This document shows positions 24,056 to 36,439 of a stretch of DNA of 64,000 bases, in pieces (positions within the stretch are counted from its first letter, which is position 1; every line of letters begins with the position of its first letter). The stretch spans positions 3,906,001 to 3,970,000 of the forward strand of contig JAPXFQ010000831.1 in the NCBI GenBank assembly GCA_028564705.1, read 5' to 3'. The stretch comes from Apricaphanius iberus. Its lineage: Eukaryota; Chordata; Actinopteri; Cyprinodontiformes; Aphaniidae. The position numbers were made by a program, and so were the translations under genes. The notes under the pieces were generated by a model that saw only the letters and a program-made list of their open reading frames with translations, made no database searches and was not told where the DNA came from.

Positions 24056-24147
24056 TGTAATAACTTTTCTTGTAAAGTGCCTTGAGATGACATCTGTTGT
24101 GAAATGGCACTATATAAATAAACGGAACTGACTTGAATTGAAATTTG
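24056..24147 (+). mobile_element. LINE 3' terminal tail
   Basis: AAAGTGCCTTGAGATGACAT, then TGTTGTGAAATGGCACTATA and TAAATAAACGGAACTGACTT, closes with TTGAATTG. This is the conserved 3' end (ending in a TATATAAAT hairpin region) of an L2/Rex-type fish LINE. Upstream sequence is not recognised, consistent with a very short 5'-truncated insertion. Confidence 0.7.
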
Positions 24148-25552
24148 TTTACATATGTGTTACTGTATGGCTCATATATCTTGTGTAATGATATATAATT
24201 AGGAACAAAACTTATCAGTTAATCAAGAATAATGAACAACTGAAAATTCTTGCTGTCAACGCAAAGCATCAAAGCAACAAGTTGTAGACAAGGCTCTCTG
24301 TGGTGTTATCTCATTAGCTCTAATTACAACAGATTTCATTGTGTATTATTTTGCAAGCCAACATATCCTGCAGCTAAAGTCCTTCCCCCAGCCTGTTTCC
24401 GCATACCACTGGTGATATTTTGCTCCACCATCTTTTCTTTGCATAAACAGTGCCTGCAGTCAGAGTCTTGTCTGATCAAAGGGACAAATCTATCCAGGAG
24501 CAATCAGGTTGCTGCGCTAGCCTCGGCTGCTGACAACTCCAGGCTCTTTGATCAGAAATACATCATCTTAGGCAGACTGCCTGCGTGCTTGGATGGCTTT
24601 GTCTGGGGCCAGGAAATAGGGGAAGTGATAGCTCCCTTTTGGTGCTCTTCTCCACAGCTGAGTTTTTTTTTTTTTGGCAAGCAAGATGAAAGCTACCCCA
24701 GTTATAAGTGAAAATACCCCCAATGAACTGAGCTGAGCTTCTTGGATACAGCGAGAGCAACCAGCCCCCGTATCATCCCTAAATCTTTATACTCTGTCTG
24801 TGCATAATGGTACAAAAGATATTGTCAATTTCTCTGTTCTCTGCCCCTGTCCTTCTTGGTGAAATGAGAGTGTGGCTGAGATAGTGTGCTGGTGCAATTG
24901 AGGTCACTTCCAAAAGCATCCATCTCTCTCCTCCCTATTCAGTAACCCAAGCTCTAATAACATGGTCTTCCCAGCAATGAAAAGAAAAACGAATGTCTGG
25001 ACCTAAGAGCACACCTCCTTCACCCTTCTCGCCTTGCTATCAAATCCTTCACTGGGTGCTAAAGGGATTTTATCATAGTTTTCCTCACCCAGTTTGAAGT
25101 GGTAGGACAGAAGATGCTGAATGAATGACAGGTGTGCAGGCATTATGCTGTTCTGCTCTGCACCGAAGGAGATCATTGATTTGCATTACAGTCCCACATG
25201 GAAAACACTCCTTTCATCCGCATCTCACTGTTCCACCCGTATAACTGCGCCATCTCCTACACGACACCCCCCCTTCTAATCAAGGAGTGTGGGTGTATCT
25301 CACTTCCTGTCTTTTATAGGGGTGGAGTGTTATCTCCAGCTTATGGTACCGGCTCACCGGAGCTGACCTGAGAGAAAAAGCTATTGCACCTCTGCAGAAT
25401 CTTTACAAGGCTCCATCAATGATTTTAAAAGTACGTCACAAGGAATATACATCTACTTCCGGTAAATGTGAGTTAATAGAGAGGATGTCATATGCCTGCC
25501 ATCATCGTCAGGCAACTCAAACCAATTTCATTTAGAATACATATCCCCAACC
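24148..25552. other. No gene recognised
   Basis: Unique-looking DNA of more even base composition. A 153-codon plus-strand frame at 24250-24711 ends in a poly-T-encoded Phe run and has no domain. Possible non-coding conserved DNA, not testable here. Confidence 0.45.
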
Positions 25553-25559
25553 GTCTCTC

Positions 25560-25614
<55 letters not shown>
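25553..25614. repeat. (TC)n dinucleotide tract
   Basis: 62 bp of CT repeats with one interruption (TCCC near 25569). Confidence 0.98.
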
Positions 25615-25616
<2 letters not shown>

Positions 25617-27599
25617 AAAGCCAAGTTGCATGAAAATAGCAACAACACCTTGTGCTGCCGGTGGTGCTTAAAGGTGTAATCCCCTCCGTCAGCAGCCTCA
25701 GAAGCATATCAGGTGTCTGTAAGCTCATCCACCTGTCAGTGAGCTTTCGCAGCAATTACACATCTGTCAAGTGTCACCAATCTCAGCTCTCACTGACAGG
25801 GGTTATGTCAAGCAGTCAGCCATTGCAGCAGCCCAAATGGAGTCGGCGTTGTTTAGAGCCAGCAGGAAGTGACTGCGGCATGGAAGACTGAACATGGCCT
25901 GCACAGTGTGACTGGAAAACCTAGCTAATGTTTGGGTTCTGAGATGTATTGGGTTCTGACATTTCTTTTTGGTTTGCTCATATTTCTAGTGCTGGAATAG
26001 CACCAATGTCTCTTTTTGTTTGTTTTCTAAGCTCAGCTTTGAAACTCATCTGCTGCTTAAATCTTCGCCTAAGGCAACAGCTCTCCCATGCATGTGCTTG
26101 GTTTAACCTGTCTTCCGACCTTGAAGATAATTATTGAAAAATGAATTCAGGCTGAATTATAATATATGAATATCAATATTCATATTATTTGTAGTTGTTT
26201 GAACTTCCTTCTATAATGCAGAGCAGTAAGTGCTCAACAGAACAAATTTCATTACCTTACAGCCTGACATAATGGTTCCAAAATGGATGCTTTGCAGTAC
26301 CATGGGCCCCTGGTATTTGCAGGGGACAGAGGCCATCCAGTTGAATCATGAGACTTCCTCTAAAAATGCTTATAACTGCCTTTTGTATTAGTTCAAACAC
26401 AAAATATACCCTAACATGCATTAATATGCTCAGAGGAAACCTTGGGACTATGAGAGAAGCCAGAATCCGTGGTGTTCCTTATTTCTCTTCCTGGGGGTAC
26501 AGCCAATCAGTGCCAATAAAAAAGAATGGTGCTCCTGGATTGTCTGCTTTGGAAACACTAGCCAATAATGCACCAAGTAACATTGTGCCTAAATATTTCA
26601 GCTTCCCAAGCTGCAGATTCTTTAGGATATTTTAGACATTGAAAAAATATATAATTTTTAATGGATACTAAATCGCAAACATGCTGTTATTGTTGGGAAA
26701 TATGAAGATACTTTATGTAACGTTATGTGTGTCAGTCAGGTGTTATTAAACAAGTTTTTATTCATGCAGCTTAAAAATCTTTCTCTTTATAATTACCATG
26801 TTTAATATATAAAAGACAAGCAATGTACCTGCTATAGTTTTCCCTGTGATTTAGTCTGTTAGCCATGAGAAATAAAGGATTTGGAAAAAATATTTGATTC
26901 TAAGATGCCAAAATAATTCCTTGAATATGATATGAAAACGTGCTCCATTATATTTAGATTGTCTTTTGCCAACTTTCCACTATTCTCTTCATAAAATAAT
27001 TCTCCTGAACTGGAAAAGCGTTAGAAGCATTACATATTACCGTTGAATGTAAAGCTGTTCTTAGGATCATCACAGAAATCTTCTATGGTTTTCACCAAGG
27101 AGCTGTCTTAAATATTCCAGTATATATTGTTTTAGAGGTTGATCAGGTTGTGTCTTTTCTGAGTGGTCTGCTGTACAGGCTGTTAACATTCATCTTTGTT
27201 GCTTTCTCAGCTGAAATTTATATCTCAGGTGCAATGCTGTGTGTTAAAAGCTCACAAGCAAACCAAGGAAACAGGGAATCTGGGTCACTTTAATGCGCTT
27301 CTCTGTCACAGCGCTACATCTCCTCAAGCCTGAGACATGGGGTACATTGTCAAGTATTAATGAAGAAAATGTCCCTGTAGGGGCAGCGTTCCTCAAATCA
27401 AATTGTATACATTCGGTTGGAAAGGTAAGGATTAATCTTTCAACTCTCTTTTGAATGTAAAGGATGCACAATTAGGCCTTACATATAAAATAGCCACCCT
27501 GATGTCATTTGCACTGTATCACTTTTTATACACTTTTAGTGGTTTAGGACAGTCAGGATTTGCAAAACAAAACAGATTATTTGGAGAAATGTTTATTTT
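25615..27599. other. No gene recognised
   Basis: AT-rich unique DNA. A 95-codon plus-strand frame at 26348-26635 shows no known family. Confidence 0.45.
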
Positions 27600-28560
27600 T
27601 AGAACTTTTTAGAAAACCTTTTTAAACTAAAGGAATTGGGTCAAGCATTTTAATTTTTCTTCCACAAGCCTCTCACAATATTTGTTGAAATTTTGCCCCT
27701 TTCTTCTTGAGTCTTTTTATTCTAGGCATCTTTGCTCACACCCATATTTTCAGGTCTGACCACACATTTTATTTTGAACTGCGCTCATGGATTTGAGATG
27801 GTCACTCTAAAACAAGTAATTTGTACATTTTGTTATTATTTAGCAGCGTACCTAACGTTGTTGCCCATCTTGAAGACCTATTTGTGCCCAGGTTTGATAT
27901 AATGTTGCCTCAAAATGTAATTATTCCTCATGACGTCAACTACTTTCTGAAATGCATCATTCATTTCTGCAGCAAAATAACCCCACAGCAGGATCCTGCT
28001 ACTAATGTACTTCACAGTTCAAAACGTGTTCTCAGGCTTGCATTCCCAATGTAATGTTGTTCATTACTGCCAGACATTTCAGCTGTATTTTCATCACAAC
28101 ACAGAACATGTAGGCCCAATTCCTGAGCGGATTTCTAAACTATGATCTGACTTTTTTGGGTGTACCTTTGGAGTTATGGCTTCTCCTTCGATGATTGGTC
28201 TTTCCGCTCAAGTTGATAAAAAAGTGACTTCACAGTGGATAATTACTCTCTCTTGCCGGCTTCAGCCAGCATCTTCTCCGGGTGTTTTGCTTTAGTTTCA
28301 ATCTCTTTACCTAATGCTGTGATGGCTGGAAATACTATACCTCAAGCACCTAGAAAATATAACAGATTGTGGATGTTCATAATTCTTATTTTGTCTTTTG
28401 TGTTTTTCCAAGTTTTCCCAAAAGGAAGCCATGTGTTTCAGGTGTGACTTAAAATATGCACAGACATGATTCAGATTAACTCAAATACCAGAAGTTTTTA
28501 AAACCATATAATCATTGTCTGGAATTTGGTTGATATGTGTGTAAACCTATAAAAAAAAAT
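27600..28560 (-). mobile_element. Decayed Tc1-like element (second lineage)
   Basis: Read on the minus strand this follows the order of salmonid-type Tc1 elements: a region near 28440-28545 matching the 5' flank, the HTH region, then around 27985-28030 a broken form of the 'HGGGS.M.WGCF'-type motif (TTCTGCAGCAAAATAACCCC on the plus strand), and near 27850-27900 the 'DNDPKHTS'-side sequence. Many stops; ends unclear. It differs from the lineage at 1105 and 43880. Confidence 0.65.
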
Positions 28561-31339
28561 ATTCTCTAGTTATTATGGTAAAAAAAAAGGTTAATAGAAA
28601 TAGAAATAGGAACAAAAGATAATTTAGGTTGTCAATTGACCTAAACAAGGAAATGTTTATTCTTATCTTATGTCATATAGTAAACAGAGTTTGGATCTTT
28701 TTATAGTGTACGTAAATATCTGGTTTCAGTTGGATTCCCTTACTGGTCTTGTTTGTTGTTTTATTATTTTCCATTTTTGGCTTTTCTTCTGTCATAGTTC
28801 TGGCTGTTGGTCAACAAAAATAATCTGGACCGATATTAAGTATGTGGGCGGCTTAAAATAATAAGAAAAAATCAAGAAGCTGTGTGACAATAATGTCTTT
28901 CTTCATCCGTGATAAAGCAGCAGTCCTTTGTAGGAGATTGGACATATGCAGATGTCTCTTTCATATGTATTTCAATCACACAAACAATAAGACCCTTAAG
29001 AAAGTAGAAACAACAACTAAAAACTGCTTAGTCAAATCTGCTCATTTAAGACAAGCAGATAACGAAGCAAGCGAGGGGCTTCATTCTCTAGCAGCTGTCT
29101 GTATGTCAGTCGCTGTGTAGGTTTCTGGCAAAAATTAGCTTTTTTTTCACAAACAGATTTGCGGAGATGGTTGCTGCTTTTGTCCCACGTGGCCGCATTT
29201 TTTGGATGCACAGAGCAAAAATAACTCTCATTCAATTAAACAGCATTGATAATGCTGAGACCAGCTGCTGTGAGAATGGCAATGCAATCCAGAGTCTCGC
29301 TCATTTATGGTCGGGATTTGTTGTGCCATGGGAAAGAAGCAATGGAGGTGCATGTGGAGAATTTTTCCTCCTCTATCGTTCCTGCTAGTGTCTTGCTGAG
29401 ATTTAAATAAGCCTAAAGATTACTTGAGGGTCTTTAAATGCAAATTTTGGTGAGAGTGTAAAGCCTCTCCTGTAAACCTCCGCCTTATCATTTGCCTCCC
29501 AGATTAGGGGCTGTCTAAGATGGGAAACTGGCTCCAGGCCCCCCCAATAGGCTGCAGGCCAGGGGACATTCCACTAAGAGGAGGGGAGAAAATGGCTGGA
29601 CCAGGATGGAGCCTGCTGTGGAAATGTGTGCCGAGGTCATTGGTTGCAGAACTCACCATAATCATCAGATTTCAGGAGACGTACATCAAGGCTTTGCTTA
29701 TTTACCTCATTCTCTGTTTTTGCTAGCTGCTTTAATCACAACCACAAGGATGTCCAACAGATTAGAAAATAATTATTTCATTAATAAAAAATAAAACAAG
29801 CTAAAAAGCTTTATGTTCTGTGAACAAGAGCCTACTTTGGTGTGCAGCTTCAAGAATTGGCCCAGTGTTAAACAGATGTTGGAAATGGCTTTGAAAGGCA
29901 TATTAGCTCAGAGGAAAAAAAAGAGACTATTTATGGCTTAAACATGAAAGGATTCTGGCTTGTGGAGGCATTTATATTTGAATGGCACCCTCTTCATTAC
30001 TTAATGATTTGAAATGGCTGTTAGGAAGCGAGTGTAAGCCAACAAACTCATGACCCTGCTGAGTCAATGCGTTCGGTGTGCAACAGCCACCGCTTCAGGC
30101 AGCCTGTGTCTTCGAAGTACAAAATTTGTTTGCAACTGGGAAAGATGAATTCCACAAGATTTAAATATGTTGGGTTGCAAAATAAATCTGAAAGGTTTTC
30201 TATTTCGGCAGCAACCGCTAGTCTTACAATATAAACCTATGCATTTTCAGAATTACATTATAATTAATCTCCAAATAACAAGAATGACAGACCTATGTAA
30301 AGAATCAAAGTTTAATATTTTGACAATGGAGTTTCTGTCCAATCAGAGATGCTCTGTAAATCTAATAATTATGTGAAGCAACAGTATACCATCACAGAGG
30401 TAAAAAGGGAAAAGGTACACATTTGTTTTGCAAAGGATTTTAACCTTTAATTTTTTTTAAATTACAAACACATGCATCAGTCGATTTTATTGGAATTGAA
30501 TATGATAGATCTGAGCAAAGCGTGAACAATTTCAGAGGGTAACTTCATGTCTAAATAATACTAAATTGTTGGTGAGAGAGTTGAGAAATAATATTTACAG
30601 ACTGTTATTGGCTTTTTACTGACAAAGGAAGGTTTAACTGCTCCTACAACAAGGAGCATTGTCAACTCAAGAGGAGTGTTGTTGTTTCCTCACTTGCACT
30701 CACTGTCTCTGCTGCCAGGAAGAGGCTGCAACTGCTTTGAAGATCATTGTTTCACTTGCTTGGCTCAGTTGCTCTGAAAACACACATTCTTAGGTGTTGA
30801 ATTAATTATCGAAAACCAGAGAAAAAAATAGGAACATTTGGTCAACATTCCTGATTTCTAATTTAATGGGGCAACCTGTTTAATGGAAGCAAACAACCTA
30901 ATTGGCTTGTCTGAATGTGTTAATGTGAATGGATTTATTTTGAATTCATGCAGTAGGTATTACATGATATTTTTTATAAAATGAAACAAAGCTGCTAAAA
31001 AATAATAAGTAAGAAAGTTGATTATTTTAAATTAAAACTGACATTGTAAGAAGTGATAAAAGTATTTGGAAGGATTAAGTTTTGTTCTTATTAGTAGCTA
31101 GAGGGCATGTCACAACAAAAGAACAGGTGTTTCTATACTGGGCACAGAAATGAGTTAAAAATACAATACTTTAATATTAATGTCCATCCTTGGATTTGAA
31201 AAGAAAAGGAAACCATTCGTCTATTACATTTTTAAAGTCTTTTGTCTTTTGAGAAGGACTCAAAAGACATAAATTAGCGATTTCTATGACTGCACAATTA
31301 AAACCCTGCCAGGGTATCTATCAGTTATCTCAACCTGCT
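28561..31339. other. No gene recognised
   Basis: Unique DNA. The interval 29020-29730 has mixed composition and several overlapping short frames, possibly conserved non-coding sequence. Poly-A runs lie at 28551 and 28579. Confidence 0.45.
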
Positions 31340-31610
31340 TGTATTTGCAGGGTTGCATTGGGGTTGCTGTCTATCTCCAGGGTAAGAGGTGGAGTACACC
31401 CTTGACAGTAAACCAATCCATAACAGGACAACAGAGAGACAGAGGATACGTTCATAGAGTAAATTAGAGAGACCAGTTAGCCTCACTGGCATGTTTTTGA
31501 GTCTGAGGGGGAGGCAGAGAAAACACAAATGCATGGAGAGAACATACACACTCAATTTCAGAAAACCCCAAGGTTGAGATTCAAATCCAAGACCTTCTTG
31601 GATTTGCCAA
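31340..31610 (-). mobile_element. SINE-like interspersed repeat
   Basis: GTCTATCTCCAGGGTAAGAG, GGAGTACACCCTTGACAG, CAGTTAGCCTCACTGGCATG, GCATGGAGAGAACATACACA and GAGATTCAAATCCAAGACCT follow the order of a ubiquitous fish repeat whose last part ('GGGATTCGAACCC') is the complement of a tRNA B box. That suggests a tRNA-derived SINE in minus orientation. About 270 bp, clearly decayed. Confidence 0.6.
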
Positions 31611-33114
31611 CTTTGTACTGTAACTTCAAGTCTACATATTTCCTGTGAACTGTTGTATAAACCAAAACAGACCTGCCTTAAAACATGTCCCTGCCATTTA
31701 TAAGCGGAACTGTAGCGTTGCGCAACCCTGCACTGACTTGTGGGGAAAAGCCGTGACCTTACTGTAGCTGCATGATGCCAAGCATGCAGTGTGACTCAAA
31801 CAGTTGCTCCTGCTCAAGAGTTCGCCTGTTGCAGTTATTTGTGGATGTGTATTTACTTACCTACCACTGATGATTCCAGAGCCTGACTTTTTTTGCCCAA
31901 ACTTCTCTCACCTCAGTGCAGAGCTATTTATTTTGTCACATTTTACATAGTGCCTACCACCGAGCAATTGCTCCAGTTCAGTGTTCCTGCACATCATAGT
32001 CCTTTATATTATTAATTCTGTATATCTGGGACATGTAGATGGAGATGGTATAGCTGGTAATGAGGGGTTAGTTAGGTAAACCACATTGTTAGCGAACCAC
32101 ACCTTCACTCATAATGTATCCTGCAGTTGCCTTGGGCTCTTTTTGAAACTTGCCCACATCATACATGTAACGGCCATCTTTTCTCCCTTTTTCTCCACCC
32201 TTTCCCCTTGTCACACCTAAGCCTCCTGGCTCCTCTGCTTTCCTCCGAGGTGTTCCTAAACAACATGGATGAGGTTGAGGACATTGCCAATGGTAGGAGA
32301 ACAGATACCACATGCCTACTAGCTGTGTGTGTTCTCTGAAGTGACAGGTAAGCATGCTGTGGTAGGAAGGTAAAGCACTGCCTTGTTTCCAAAGGGACAC
32401 AAAATGACACAGAGGTAAATAGGGGTAGGGGTAGAGGGGCAGTGATAAAATGTCATTTTTAAATAGCTCTGGAATACATTTGCTGTGTTTTTTGTCCATT
32501 GAGGCCTTTATGAAACTTTGACAGTAAAGTCTGATACGGTGTAGGGTTAGGGCTATGCCCGCCTCACATAATGGTTGTAACATCAGTAACACTTTCACAT
32601 TGCAAGATTATCATGATGGCATCACAGTAAAATTTCATATCCTAGGGTGTGTATTATGTTTTTCAATATTTCCATCCAACAATTAATAATTCACTTTGTT
32701 GGCCACTGATAAAACTATGAGACAAACCACAACAACCAGATACTCTATTACCACTTTGTACAATCATCCATGCAGCAGTGCAGTTAGTGTAAAACAAAAA
32801 TTGCTCATCATCTCAGAATTAAACCACTCTAAATATAGGGGTTCTCCTACAACACAGAGGGATTTACTGTATTCCCTGAGATTCCTCCATCTTAGATTAG
32901 AAACACAATCATTAACACATTCAACCTTAAACTTGTACTATTGGAATGTTGGAATTATGGTGCAGATTCCAACAAAAATACATTGCACAGTTCTTTAATA
33001 TTTTTTTTGTAAAAGACTGTCATTTACCAATTGTATTCATTTCTGATATCTATTAATATTATGGCTTTAAATGTCACAATATTGCAACAAAGAGCTTCAT
33101 GAAGATCAAATGAT
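31611..33114. other. No recognised gene; holds one exon candidate
   Basis: Unique DNA around the minus-strand candidate at 32089-32255. A 100-codon plus-strand frame at 32696-32998 has no domain signature. Confidence 0.4.
32089..32255 (-). CDS. Candidate terminal exon of unknown protein
   Basis: Minus strand. A pyrimidine-rich run ends TTGTTTAG (acceptor AG at 32256-32257) and an open segment follows to a stop at 32089-32091. It reads TPRRKAEEPGGLGVTRGKGG, then EKGRKDGRYMYDVGKFQKEP and KATAGYIMSEGVVR. The peptide is basic and Gly/Lys-rich, with a less biased C-terminus. It is open for 169 codons in this frame (32089-32598), but the part upstream of the acceptor looks non-coding. I do not recognise a family, and no second exon is visible. 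Confidence 0.2.
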
Positions 33115-33300
33115 GGACTGGAAACGCTAGAGGAGCTGCAGAGGTCCACACATTGAATAGGAGAATCTTTTTAAATGAGAGCTCCTGTCTTAGTTGAGCA
33201 CTACACAAATGTGTCCTCTATAGCAGAGTAAAGAGAACAAATAGTTGAAAGAAAGCCGGGGGAGCTCCTGTTTGCTACAAGCTATGCGTGGAACAGATAA
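33115..33300 (+). mobile_element. Tc1 transposase fragment
   Basis: CTAGAGGAGCTGCAGAGGTC, GGAGAATCTTTTTAAATGAG, GAGCACTACACAAATGTG and GTTGAAAGAAAGCCGGGGGA follow the transposase segment for '..LEELQRSTA...VSRALHKSGL...RRKPLL'. Same lineage as the copies at 1105, 43880, 48560 and 58910. No termini. Confidence 0.65.
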
Positions 33301-36059
33301 AACACATAAAAGAAGACGCTATGCTCAGATAAGACCAGAATCTCTCTTTCTGGCACATATGCAAAACTCAAACTGTGTTGGGAATCCAATACGGTGCCCT
33401 CTAATTGTGGTTAAGTATTTGTACATTTTTCTTTGGAAGGTAGCACAAAATTATTCTCGGAAAATTTTTCTTTTCGAAGATTTTTCTGTAGAGCATATAA
33501 AAAATATTTTAAAGGACATAAAGAGAAACCTAGCTGCAATACTTATTGATACGCTATTGACTGGTGTTTGCAATCCAGCCATTCCAGGAGCACCATATAT
33601 TTTCATTGGTACTGATTGGCTGTACCCCAAAGAGCAGAGATGAGGAAGACTGCTTCTGTTCTAGCGCTAAGATGACTTCCACTGTGCCTTTTCAAGCTCC
33701 ATATAACTCCATAACTCAACAGTTGAAGTAATAGATCTTTCTAGTTACTTTATTTATCCCATAGACCTGAGTTTTTTTAATGATCTTTCAGTTTGGAACT
33801 GAATCCTGGTCAGCATATTCTTTGCTCCAGAGTGGCTTCAGGATCTTTTAGGAAATTCAAGCTGTTGCCGCAAATATGTGTGACTGTTTTTTTTTAAATG
33901 GTTACAAAAATTATTTATTCAGGATAACCTGTGTGTTCTGACCAAGATGGTTAGTCTGAATCAGTCTTTGAGGTTAGCATGGCCTTTTAGTCTGCAGGTG
34001 ACATCACTCTGAACACTGTGCTGTGTGTGCCTCCATTGTGTGAACCCGCGGCATGTGTTGACAATTACGCTTCGGAGAAACCAGTGGGTAGGATGGAAAG
34101 TGTATTTGAACATATGTTACATAAGTCTACAATCAGGGGTTATGGTAGTGATTCAAACTACGGTAAACACTCTGGCAAGAACTAATCAGTGAGCCTTTCA
34201 TCTTGTAGTGTTGCAGGCAGTTTATTCATCATCCTGGCACAGTGCCGAGTCGTGTTGAGGTCTAAGTCCTGAGTTTGTGTTTATGTGGGTAAAGATGTGG
34301 AAAAAAGGGGTGAAAGGGTTTAAAGATGAACAAACTTCTTTCCCCATAAATAATGTTAGAGGCCACAGCTTTTTTATTTCTTTTAAAAGGGATAACACCT
34401 ACAAGATGCATGGTTAAAATCTTTTTGACAGACAAGGTTGCACTGGCGAGACCATCATCACTGTTATATCTAGTTTCCATCTGAATATATCGCATATTTA
34501 TATTACTGTAGCATTATATTTGGTCGCATTTCCTGAGCAGCTTCAGTCTTTACCTCCATCATTAACATATCAGGCTGCTCTGACTTTTCCGACAGTTTGC
34601 TCTTGTTGACTGTGGGGTGCCCTGTTACTATTCTGTAAACAGAAAAGAGGCCGCTAAGGAAGTCACTGCAGGGGCATCGTAAAAACCCCACAGGAAATTG
34701 AAATGATGACTGTTGTTTGCAGAAAGAAAATATGTCTTAAGTCAAATGATTTCCTCGTGTATTTGTCCTGAGTGGCTATAAAGTCTTCCCAGAACACTCA
34801 AAGTTGTCTGCAGTCTGCAAATCCAATATAGAAGGGGGCACATGGAAAAGAAACATTACCTCTAACTACTTAGTTACTTGGCTGGGTCTGCCAAGTGGTC
34901 TGAATCTGCTCCGATTTCTGGCCTATCAGTCTGGTGAGCGAGGGTGCAGGCAGTGAATTAATGGTCAGGAGATTTATTTGTTTGGTGTAATAAGGACTGT
35001 AAAACAGTAAGAGCTCTGTGCAGCCTTGCAGGCCCCCTGCCCCGTGGGTACAATCAAATGCTGCCAGTAAATCAATAGAGCTGGAAGAGGTTTTTATAAC
35101 CCGAGTTTAACACTAGGCTCTAAGTGCTCCAGGTGGCAGGTCATTTGTTCATTATCCAAACTTATCACAATAAACAACAGCAACCCTGATTGGACTACTG
35201 CGGTCTGCAACTATGGGGGGATATGAAGGGGAAGAAGACAAACAAATTCTCAGGTGGGCCAAGAGTTGCTAATAAGGGAGGCACAAAGTGGGCAGGAGAT
35301 GGGGGAGAAGCTGAAGATTAACCACTGTAATTACATACAGGAGCATAGAGGTGGACTGGGACAGCACAAGCAACAGATAATGTTAGAGCTCTGATGTCTG
35401 CCTACACTGATAATTCCTCAGATGTGAGGCCTATAACTGTGCTTCCCTAAGAGCCACCATCAGGGACAGGCCTTTACCATAGAAAATGAATGTTCCATGC
35501 TGTGCTTTTTTTTTTTTTGGCGAAAGCTTTCAATTTTCCTTTAATCTCAATGTCTGGCATCCCATGGGCAAATGGTAACGACTAACAGGACACAAGAAAG
35601 AAAATTAAAACCTATTACCTACAAAGACTAGGTAGAACAAAGTTAAATCCTTCAATTCATGTCAGTCATCAGGTACTTGGCTGGTCTAACAGCATTCCCA
35701 AACTAGGAAAGTCCACTGATGTCAAGATGAAGAAGCTACTCCCAAGACACAATGCTATATCATCATTTACAGTGTAGATATTTAGATTCCACACAGTATG
35801 CAATTCTTGATAAATAAATGAGAAAATCTAAGTAGCAAATTAATAGATGCAAATAGAAAAAAACTGGATTTGCAGAATTGATATGAAGTCACATCCAGGC
35901 ACAATAGCTTTTGTTCTTGTTCTACATCTCTCCCATTCTGTATTCCAACCTAACTGTGCCTGTGTCCAGTCCTCAATTGCCAATGTCCTGAAACTTTTTT
36001 TGATGCATCTCTGCTTTAAGACCACTGAATAAAAAGGCTGGATTACCTCCCTGGCATGT
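33301..36059. other. No gene recognised
   Basis: A 132-codon plus-strand frame (33245-33643) starts in the Tc1 fragment and runs into unique DNA without a known domain. The stretch 34900-35500 is of mixed composition. A poly-T run lies at 35507-35518. Confidence 0.45.
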
Positions 36060-36400
36060 CAGCAAGTTTTATAAAGGACAGATGTGTCTTTTATAAAACT
36101 TTGCACAAAATCCGTATTAAAACTGTACTAAGATCAATAAAAAAAAATTTACTTATGCAAATTTTTTTGCAACTTATTAAACCTTAAGTACGCACAACTA
36201 CACGCAATTTCCATTTTCACTTCCACTCGCCTTAGGATGGTACTCAGGTGATTTTGGATCATATTCCACCTCCTAAACACCCATATTCTGCCATAAACCT
36301 AGTGAATGTTTTGCATACACGTAAACCAGCTGATCTGGGTTGTTTCACTGGTAACCATGGTAACAGACAGAAGGTTAAAAGCACAATTCCACTGAGACTG
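36060..36400. mobile_element. Harbinger/ISL2EU-like repeat fragment (tentative)
   Basis: CTTAAGTACGCACAACTACA, GTACTCAGGTGATTTTGG, CCTCCTAAACACCCATATTC and TGGTAACCATGGTAACAGAC recall a family of fish DNA transposons with 'tacgcac' words. AGGTGATTTTGGATCAT here matches AGGTGATTTTGTATCAT at 10631-10647, so the two loci share sequence. Confidence 0.4.
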
Positions 36401-36416
36401 AAATGTGATCAATCAA

Positions 36417-36439
36417 ACATCAATCAATCAATCAATCAG
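36417..36439. repeat. (CAAT)n short tandem repeat
   Basis: About five CAAT/ATCA units. Confidence 0.9.

Noticed and set aside
24250..24711. 153-codon plus-strand frame
   Set aside because: Ends in a poly-T-derived Phe run and shows no family pattern or conserved motif.
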